The position numbers and the translations under genes are program-made. Shown here piece by piece: positions 56,701 through 64,000 of a stretch of DNA of 64,000 nt. Source of the stretch: Paralichthys olivaceus. Lineage: Eukaryota > Chordata > Actinopteri > Pleuronectiformes > Paralichthyidae. Below the pieces are notes generated by a model. That model saw only the letters and a list, made by a program, of their open reading frames with translations, did not search any database and had not been told where the DNA came from. Position 1 is the first letter of the stretch, and every line of letters starts with the position of its first letter. The stretch spans positions 1,674,001 to 1,738,000 of the forward strand of contig NC_091093.1 of NCBI RefSeq assembly GCF_024713975.1, read 5' to 3'.

Positions 56701-58438
56701 GCTCTTCCACCCGATCAAGACATAGCTTAAAAACAACAGACAGCAGCTACAGGGTTGTGGCACATGGCAAACTTGCACACATCCCTGGACAAGTCAGGGT
56801 GTAACACCAAATGTACACAAAACTATGTTTGGGATAAAACTCAATGGGGCACAGTTTAGGGAATTTACAAGTCAAGAGATTTCCCTGAACATCTGTCATT
56901 ACTGTACAAATATGTACTTATAGGAGCTTCATATTCCTACTGATATCCGGAAAATACAGTAACATTCCAACAGAAAAAATTCTTACATGGGCAAGAATGT
57001 ATGAGGGTTCTCAGTGCTGCACAAAGTAACCCAACATTTCATAAATATGATAAGAATTTTACAAGTTAACTAGTTCACATCTCTAACATTTTCAAAACTC
57101 ACAACCCAATTGGTACATTTAAAGTAATGGCTAATGTAGCACAAGATTACATACCAATTCAATAACACTGAAGGGCATTAAACACATCTACTACTGCCTT
57201 CTTAGAAGCACTGTAATCAATACAAATACTGATTTCAATTGTGGAAAGGACTTGGCCTTGAGAGGCAGACTCACCATAAGCAAACAGTCCAGGGAGCTGG
57301 TAGACTTGTCTGCCAAACAAGTTCCTGCCCATGGTGGGAGGGAGCGGCTCATGTCCTACCTGCCAACACAAACCATATTAACAAGTGAAAGACAACATGT
57401 ACCGATGTAGAGATCAGCGTAGCTGCTCTCTGAATGAACCTTCATCATATCGCCACACCCCGGGACTCTCCACTTCCCCCTCACTGTTTCACTTTGTAAA
57501 TTGCTGATAATTCCATGCGTTTGCTTTAAGATGCTAGTGTTAGCTAGTTTAGTGAGCCACAGGACCCCAAATACCAGGCTTGTAAAGAGAGCCCTTAATC
57601 CTGCATTGCAATCAATTGTGTTATCTAAGATGCAAAGAGACAGAAGGCAAACTGCGGACTAACAAGACAACTGTACATACACACAACAGCTAACGAAGGG
57701 ACGTTAGCTAACCCTGACCTTTCACTGTGACCGGACAGTACAAACCACTGCATAATGTCTTCAAACGCGGCAGCAGCCACACTGAGGCTGTGAGGTCAGA
57801 CAGCAAGACGAAGCTGCTAAACTGTCAGCTAACTAGCTTCCACCTCCCGCGACTATTACGCCTCGACTCGCCGGAAACGATGAAACCGTTTGTGTGACTG
57901 TGTCTCAGGACGACTTGAGTGTCGCCCGACACTGTGCATACACACATTAAAAGACGCAGCACCGTATTTCAGTGTGAACCGCAACAATGGGTTCACGCGC
58001 GTCGCTTCCGCGTACTACAGAGTGTTTTGGAAACAGAAGGTCATTAGGACAAGAGCCGCAGCGATAATGTAGTTAGAATTTGTATCAGAACTTGTGCTGC
58101 TGTGTTTTACAAAGATGCTGACTTTAACAGTCTGTGATGGTGATTCGTTAACGGTCTTAAGCCATGCTCTACATTGTACGTGCTTTTAATGATAAGCAAG
58201 CTTACATTAAACTGCGTTACATTCGATGGACTTTGATACTCTCCTCTAAAGCCTGCTGGCTAGTTGAGTTATTTGGGATTTGCAAAGGAAAGCAAACAGT
58301 TACTAAAGTAGCTCCTGGAATGTTAGCACGAATATCCCCCCCGCCCCGTACCTGGATCAGGACTTTGATGTACATCAGAGGCTGGGAGAGGACGGTGAGC
58401 CCTGATCCCAGCAATACTTGGCCACACATGTCCGCCAT
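46028..58438 (-). CDS. mtch2: Mitochondrial carrier homologue 2
   Basis: Thirteen coding exons in transcript order: 58352-58438, 57275-57359, 54759-54865, 52988-53014, 52224-52280, 51026-51083, 50769-50820, 50612-50671, 48813-48906, 47993-48040, 47843-47910, 46910-46985, 46028-46114. Phases join perfectly to 301 aa (human 303). The N-terminus [20 protein letters not shown] matches MTCH2. Degenerate SLC25 repeats follow ([41 protein letters not shown]) without the usual carrier signature residues, as in the family. Later blocks are [17 protein letters not shown] and [13 protein letters not shown]. In other vertebrates MTCH2 sits in the outer mitochondrial membrane, binds tBID and inserts tail-anchored proteins. 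The last ten residues differ from human. A 27-nt exon (KCQEQGTPQ) matches a short variable human exon. Confidence 0.96.
47005..47792. mobile_element. Non-autonomous DNA transposon with about 30-bp inverted repeats
   Basis: The left end TAAGGCCCAATCTAATTTCA continues CCCCTTCTCCCT. The right end, reverse-complemented, reads TAAGGCCCGATCCCATTTCA and continues CCCCTTCTCCCT, with three mismatches in 32. A TA dinucleotide at each edge may be the target duplication. The interior has no convincing coding sequence. It fills most of the mtch2 intron between exons 47843-47910 and 46910-46985. Confidence 0.8.
48111..48148. repeat. (TG)n microsatellite flanked by TA runs
   Basis: TG units are bordered by 'tatatatatcc' and 'tatatatatctc'. 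On the mtch2 sense strand it is a (CA)n run about 70 nt upstream of the acceptor of the exon at 47993-48040. Confidence 0.95.
53689..53783. repeat. Compound (TG)n(TGAG)n microsatellite
   Basis: About 29 TG units pass directly into about ten TGAG units, in the mtch2 intron between 54759 and 53014. Confidence 0.95.
55310..55895 (-). repeat. 'Accaaaatttcat' dispersed repeat, copy B (most complete)
   Basis: It is the reverse complement of copy A (33536-34125) over nearly its full length, with shared blocks 'ccatgatttcccctctgatg', 'gaaaaattaaccaactttga' and 'agaatattgatactatag'. A TG-rich run at 55423-55470 replaces part of the interior. It lies in the mtch2 intron between exons 57275-57359 and 54759-54865. 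Confidence 0.75.
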
Positions 58439-58442
58439 CTTT
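58431..58442 (-). promoter_or_regulatory. YY1-type motif over the mtch2 start codon
   Basis: The minus strand reads AAAGATGGCGGA, where ATG is the mtch2 initiator. AAGATGGCGGC is the known YY1 consensus. In many vertebrate TATA-less genes it sits near the transcription start and overlaps the first codons. Binding is inferred, not shown. Confidence 0.5.
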
Positions 58443-60590
58443 GGAGAGCCAGGGGAGACAGGAAGCTCTTCTCGTTCTTCTTGCGGCCGAGTAACCCACA
58501 GCGCCTATGTTCCGTCTGAAAATAACGGTACTGCCATCTAGCGTTTACAGACAGAGGTCACTCACTGGCAGAACTTGAAATACACAATCACACCGATAAC
58601 GTGAAGGTAAAATAACGTGAAAGTGATGTCACGTCAAAGTGCAAATCAGAGCATCATTCACCATAGCGGTGAAATGCTTCAACCAACCTGAAGACCAGTT
58701 ATTGTATCTCTGGATTTTTTTTTTACCTGCCTAATTGATGTCCTAATCAATATTTTCCATATATATATATATATATATCTATAAGCACCACAAGCTGCCA
58801 TTTACTTTGCCTCTGCTTATTTAGGCCCTGGCAGGCAGCCATTATGGAGCAAAAATGTCATAAAAACCAGAGACTATGACATAAAAGCCCATTCATTCAT
58901 TGTTTTCCATTCATCCTGCTTTGTGTAAATAAATCTATTGCTTTTTACCTATTCCTGCTTCCCCACCAGTGTTCAACACATGGCACGAAACACGAAATTC
59001 TACCATAATAATGACCCTGCAGTGAGGAGATACAGTGGCTGGTGAAGTGGTCTCCTGAAAGAGTCTTAGAGCACAATATAAAGGAGTGCATGGGCCATTA
59101 AGCTGCAAACCCACCCCTCTTCTTCTATAGTCTCCAAAGAGGTTCAGCAGCTTTGCATCCAGAGCACGCCTAACCTAGTCAACCTCTGCACCTCCCACAG
59201 CATACAACCTCATGATGATGATTAAAATAATCAATGGTGGAAAAAAATAAACAACTAAAAAAACATCATATGACTGTTTAATTGCACTGATTATTATTGA
59301 ACAATGTGTGTATTAATACACTTCATCAAGTTATTTAAATCCTTATCTATATGGGTCCCATTAAGCCAATTTATAATTTGAGACAGAACGATATCTGTTT
59401 TTTGGGGAATGAGTCAGAAACAAATTGTGGTGTAGATTCAAATCTGGTTACATGAATCACTACATGATTGCTACTACATGGTTTAATTGTGTTAATACAA
59501 CTATACTGTAGGCAGCAAAAAAAAAAAAAAAGTCGAGGAAACATACAACATCTGTGCTATCTACGACTACCAGCAACTACTTTGTGTAAGTGTAAAGATA
59601 GTTTGATAATTCCTGCTAGGGTCCAGTCTAAATACTACAGAAATACTTGTCCTTAAATGGCCTTGGGCTGTATGCACTTTATGAATTCTGTATGTGTGTG
59701 AATGACTTCACCTGGCTTACAGTGCAGGCCTCTTACCCGATGTCAACTAGGATTGGCTCCAGCCACCCTTAAAGGGTGAGAGGTATAGATCATAAATGGA
59801 TCGATGTAATGTGTTGATTGGATATGTAAAGTATAATATCTGAAAATTAATTTTATTAGTTTTAGTTGACAAGCCTGCAGTATTAGTGCATTTGAACTGA
59901 ATGTGAATTCTGAATTCAATGTTGTGCATTCTGCCACATTGTGAATTGGAAACATTAGACCATAAGTAAGCTTTTTTAAAAGAAGTAGAGGATATGTGTT
60001 TTGAAACCATTTTTTAATCCCTCACAGAGATATCATTTTATAGTGGAAATGTAAAAAATGTCTTGGGTATTTTGTAAATCGAGTACACGGAATCACAAAA
60101 GCCAATAAAAAAAAAACACCTTCAAACATTTCTGCAATTAAAAAAATAAATAAAGCACTACACTAGTATGTCCTTCAGGGTGGTCTTCAGTTGGATATTT
60201 GTCAGGTCACAGTCAGGGTAAAGGATTCACAGATAGCTGTTATGTGTTATTGTTGACAAGCATCATGGCAAAAGACAAGACACCTAGGAGCAGAATGCCC
60301 CACCTCCCAAAAGAAATGGAGAAATGACAAAGATAAGCCAATGTGGCCATTTTGCTTGGACAACCTAAATTCCCATGAGAAGTCTTGTTTTCAGATCACA
60401 ACCCCTTTGTGTTTTTGATCAAATTAAAATATTTCCCTCTGAATTTCATCTATCAACCTGAGATAATGTCAACATTTAATGTGACATCATGCTAGAATGT
60501 TATGTTATGATTGAATAGATGATTGAATGAATGTGCCTCATTTACTTAAAGTAAACAAAGAGGATGCAATGAAAGAATGAAGGGAGTCTG
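58443..60590. other. Intergenic region upstream of mtch2, downstream of the astacin gene
   Basis: The first 150 bp form the probable mtch2 5' UTR and promoter, with GC-richer text such as 'cttgcggccgagtaacccac' and no TATA box. The rest is AT-rich with a TA run at 58760-58778, an A run at 59518-59531 and a short repeat end near 59690-59780 ('cctcttacccgatgtcaact', 'aggattggctccagcc'). No gene was recognised. Confidence 0.5.
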
Positions 60591-60611
60591 CTGTCATTCA
60601 GTCACAATACA

Positions 60612-60617
60612 TTTATT
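60612..60617 (-). terminator. Poly(A) signal of the astacin gene
   Basis: The minus strand reads CCAATAAATGT, 55 nt after the split stop codon's last base at 60671. The spacing suits a short 3' UTR ending near 60590. Confidence 0.65.
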
Positions 60618-60670
60618 GGATGATGATTGAATGTTGTGCTGGTGTGTACAGGTCTACATCTGGGCAGGCT

Positions 60671-62536
60671 TCCTGTGAAACAAAAAAGCAGAGGCAAGAA
60701 GTGACGTTTTAATTCCGCTGCGTAGATCACGTGATTTTATTTAAAGCACTCCAACACCGCTGTCAGCTCTTATCTTATATTGTGGGAACTGTTGGGTTTC
60801 TCTATATTTAGATTTTAAGGTCCTGACCTTCTATGTAAAGTGCCTTGAGATAATGTATATTATGATTTGGCGCTATACAAATAAAATTGAATTGAATTGA
60901 ATTATCGCCACAAACTCTTGGAATCCCTCGCCCGCAGTGAATCCAGCGGGGATTCCCTGCTGTGTTCTCACATCAACTTCTCCTCGATTTCTAAGGACTT
61001 TATTCTCTGAGGTCAGGCAGATAAAGTCTGTAGAAACATGCAGAGCGTCTCACTCAGACATTTGTGTTCCCACATGCACCTCCTCTGGAGAAAATACGGA
61101 GGATCTGCAGAGTCTAGTGCATGTGTGAGACACACAGCCAGGACATCAATGTTAAAATGGAACGATCTGGATTGATGTGTTTTATAAGAGTCTCCCCTCC
61201 TTATCCACCAAGTGTTCTAACACTTACACAAATTATCTTAATCAAAACTTTGGTTATTGTAAAAAAGCTTGGAAAGGGTTCGAAGTTGCACCTTTATGAA
61301 AAGACCTGGAACAAAAAAGCGTTCTCCTGTGGACAAGACAAAGAACCCTTTATGGTTCTACTCAGCACTTTTAGTCCTAAGAGCGTGCAACATGTTGAAG
61401 AGTATTCAACAAAAACTGGAGAGTGGCACTACGCATGTGTACACTCACAGCACTTGTAGAGCGTGTTGAGCCTGGCGATGTCATTGCGGCTCATCTCCTT
61501 GGCATTGCCAAAGGACACATTGGAGTTAGGGATTGGGACCATGGTGGGTTGGTTGTTCTTAGAGAAGGCATACCTACAACAAGACAGCAGCAGTTAGGTA
61601 GTTACACAGCATGTGCTACACAAACACACAAACACACATATGTATGATAAAACATTAGAGGGCTGAAGCTCAGCCAGTTCTTCTCACTTGTGGTACTGCA
61701 TGACAGAGTTGTAATCGTAGGGAGTGCCCTGGTTGAGGGTGGCAATCTTCCTGAAGTTGTGCTCCATTCCTAAAAATGAAAAGGGATAATCTTGTTAGAA
61801 ACCTGAAGTCAAACAATGTGCATCAGTTTCATGTATGATTAGGATTGTGTCAAAGTTTGTAGCTGTAAGTTTCCCTTCAAAGGACGACTCTTTTCTTCAC
61901 CTGCCTAATATTTCTCAATCTCATGTTTCTTTGACCTGATTGTACAATACCACAGTGTATACTTGGCAGCATTGTCTATCATCAGTGTTGCTTACCAGTT
62001 ATTTATTCATGAAGTGTACATTATATCTGAGTTTATTTGATCTTTCGCCATTGGGGAAAATGAATAACTCCATTACCAGACTGAACATTGTGCAGCTGGA
62101 CTCTGATGTGGTTGTCCCTGTCAGAGCGGGTTTGTTCATGGTTGAATCCCAGAGCATGGAGCAGCTCATGCTGGACGGTTCCATGGTAAAGGCATCCGCT
62201 ACGGGACAGAGACACCACCTGCTTACCACCACGACGTCCAACATAAGAGTAGCAGCTAGACAGGATGAGACATAAGTTGAAGATCAGTGATGTTTGACCA
62301 CAGCTTTCAAGGCAAACTCTTCAATTATATCAATTTCTTACCCATTCTGAGACTCAATGCTTAGCCAGTCACGGTCGCTGCTTCTGCTGGGCCTAAAGCG
62401 GATGCAGGAGAAGGAGGAGAAGGATTCCAGTCCACGGGTGATGATGGCCTTCTCTCGGGAGGCTGTGGTACCGCACAGCATTATGTTTTTTTTAACATCC
62501 CACAGCACAGAGAAACAGAGGAACATGTTAGCAACA

Positions 62537-62577
<41 letters not shown>

Positions 62578-63813
62578 CACACACACAGTATTAGGCTTTT
62601 ATAAGCTATGTGGAATTTATGCTTGGCTGTAATGGAAGCATTTCATGTTTCACTTGAATTCAGAATGGATTAAGACTAATGTGCAGGGTTTGGTGTCATT
62701 TGGGCTTTTTCTGATACTGGTACTAAATTGTTTCTTTTGAAAAGGTTCAGGTGACTTTATAAGAGTGGATATGCTAGAGCTAATTGGAAGATGAAATTAT
62801 ATATATTAAATATTCTTTATAGTATAGTTAACTTATTATTAAAATAAAATAAATAAGTCCAAAACTCTTGTATGTACAAATGTACTTAACATAGTTACAT
62901 TCTAAATAAAACCCAACCCAACTAAATTAAGTAGGCAATGTGCTGACAGAACCATGCATGTGCTATGATGTTTATGTTGCCTTTAAGCAGGGCAACTATT
63001 TCAGTACATAGCTCATGGAAATCTGCATTCTGATTCGGTCCACGGTCCAGTAGGTAATATTATATTCTAATATATTGAGAAAACTTTGGGTGGGTATTTC
63101 ATTATTAGGGTGTTCATATTTGGGCCAATAAGGTATATGAGTAAAGTTGTTGAGCACAGACCAAAGATTCAAGGATGTTGTCAAAAATATACCTAAGAAT
63201 GCTGTTTGGACAATTGCTTAGCACTTTAATTCACAGTTTTTCATTAATCCTTATTCAATTTGATTTTATCCTGACTGTCGTTTGGATTTTAAATAATCCG
63301 TCTTTAAAAATGTAGTCATTCAAGTCATGACTCCAGAGGACAAGAGTGATGCTAAACATGAGTTCACAGGCAAATTGGCAGCCAACATGCTGGTTTGATC
63401 ACTCAAACCTTTTGACACCAGCGACCACCTGCAGTTTGACTCACAGGTTTTTATCTGATACTCACAGAAGTGATTAGTGATGTAATAAGGAATGTAGACC
63501 TTCCCGTCACTCCACTTGCCCCACATGCAGCCTCGGCTGGTGCAGGGGTCAGCATTTTTCTCTGCCTCGCTGCCAATGGCAATGTCTCCTCCAATCAGGA
63601 TGGGATCATTGTTGGAGCGGACTAAAACACATCATATAACATAATCGATTATTTAAATACCTGTTAAGGTATCACTAATAAATTATGAGTTGAAGAAATG
63701 TAAGCATCAACAGTCTACATGAAACTCATCAGCTCACACTCACTCAGATTATTGTTGGCTCTCTCTAGAAGTTCAGAGACTGAAAGATCCCCTGAGTCCA
63801 CTTCTGTAATCTC
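60671..63813 (-). CDS. Six-cysteine astacin metalloprotease, hatching-enzyme type (5' end incomplete)
   Basis: Exons in transcript order: 63744-63813, 63466-63621, 62342-62462, 62077-62255, 61688-61769, 61449-61573, and 60671-60672 completing the stop. They give 244 residues in phase. IGGDIA (residue 36 Asp) fits the propeptide aspartate switch, and the mature chain likely begins at NADPC (46). The zinc site HELLHALGFNHE is at 145-156 and the Met-turn SVMQY at 197-201. Six cysteines at 50, 55, 95, 117, 137 and 244 include the N-terminal pair that marks fish six-cysteine astacins. All catalytic residues are present. Hatching enzymes are secreted and digest the egg envelope; some relatives act elsewhere, so the substrate is uncertain. 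The signal peptide exon is not resolved and probably lies beyond 64000. The multi-exon layout differs from the intronless high choriolytic enzyme genes of many teleosts. Confidence 0.92.
60775..60905 (-). repeat. Dispersed repeat end ('gcgccaaatcataatatac' family)
   Basis: On the minus strand it reads 'caattttatttgtatagcgc', 'caaatcataatatacattat' and 'ctcaaggcactttacatag', then 'agaaacccaacagttcccac'. It is the same family as 22191-22833 and lies in the last intron of the astacin gene. Confidence 0.6.
62537..62585. repeat. (TA)n microsatellite
   Basis: TA units interrupted by 'tacata' and followed by an ACAC run, about 75 bp upstream (on the gene strand) of the astacin exon at 62342-62462. 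Confidence 0.9.
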
Positions 63814-64000
63814 CTGTGCTCAATGAAATCAGCAGCAGCAACACAATTTTATTTTGCAGAAAAATACACCAGTCCTTATACAGTACATATCAATACAATA
63901 GGTCTGATTGTACATACCTGCCTGCAAGTAGGAAAGAAGAAACAAACATGTTGAGTTATTAGAAAAACAATATGGAATTACAATCAAAAGACGTACTCAG

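Overview
The window is vertebrate nuclear DNA, most likely from a ray-finned (teleost) fish. Genes are split into short exons by GT-AG introns. The intergenic and intronic DNA is AT-rich and full of microsatellites and of repeats typical of teleosts: L2- and L1-like LINE pieces, Ty3/gypsy remnants, TTAA-flanked MITEs, a Tc1/mariner relic and tRNA-like SINE pieces. No bacterial, phage or CRISPR features are present. The species cannot be fixed from the sequence alone.

Five protein-coding genes can be assembled exon by exon. In order they are: (1) plekho2 (+, about 3.9-12.2 kb, first coding exon not seen), a PH-domain adaptor with a long proline- and acid-rich tail; (2) ankdd1a (+, 15.5-35.0 kb), 15 coding exons, with ankyrin repeats followed by a death domain; (3) znf414 (+, 39.9-43.7 kb), 5 exons, four zinc fingers; (4) mtch2 (-, 46.0-58.4 kb), 13 coding exons, a mitochondrial outer-membrane carrier homologue; (5) a six-cysteine astacin metalloprotease of the hatching-enzyme type (-, 60.6-63.9 kb, 5' end unresolved near the window edge). 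In every gene the exon phases add up without gaps: 508 codons for ankdd1a, 306 for znf414 and 301 for mtch2.

The five genes do not form a pathway. plekho2-ankdd1a is a conserved neighbour pair (also adjacent on human chromosome 15, from memory). znf414 and mtch2 lie on other chromosomes in human, so their position here reflects fish gene order. znf414 and mtch2 converge on a 2.3 kb gap that holds a Tc1 relic and the probable mtch2 3' UTR. That UTR contains an unexplained 93-codon reading frame with one clear membrane segment.

The repeat landscape holds most of the unusual structure. There is a three-level nest (LINE, MITE, solo LTR) at 1.5-3.2 kb and a four-copy TTAA MITE family. A roughly 600 bp dispersed repeat occurs in three copies. 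Two perfect hairpins sit at the ends of one SINE-like unit at 14.6-14.8 kb, and several elements have clear terminal inverted repeats inside introns. I saw no wholly new biological system. The best candidates for new biology are the small membrane-protein ORF, the stop codon split by an intron in the astacin gene, a possible 4-nt exon there, and the open 105-nt intron of plekho2.
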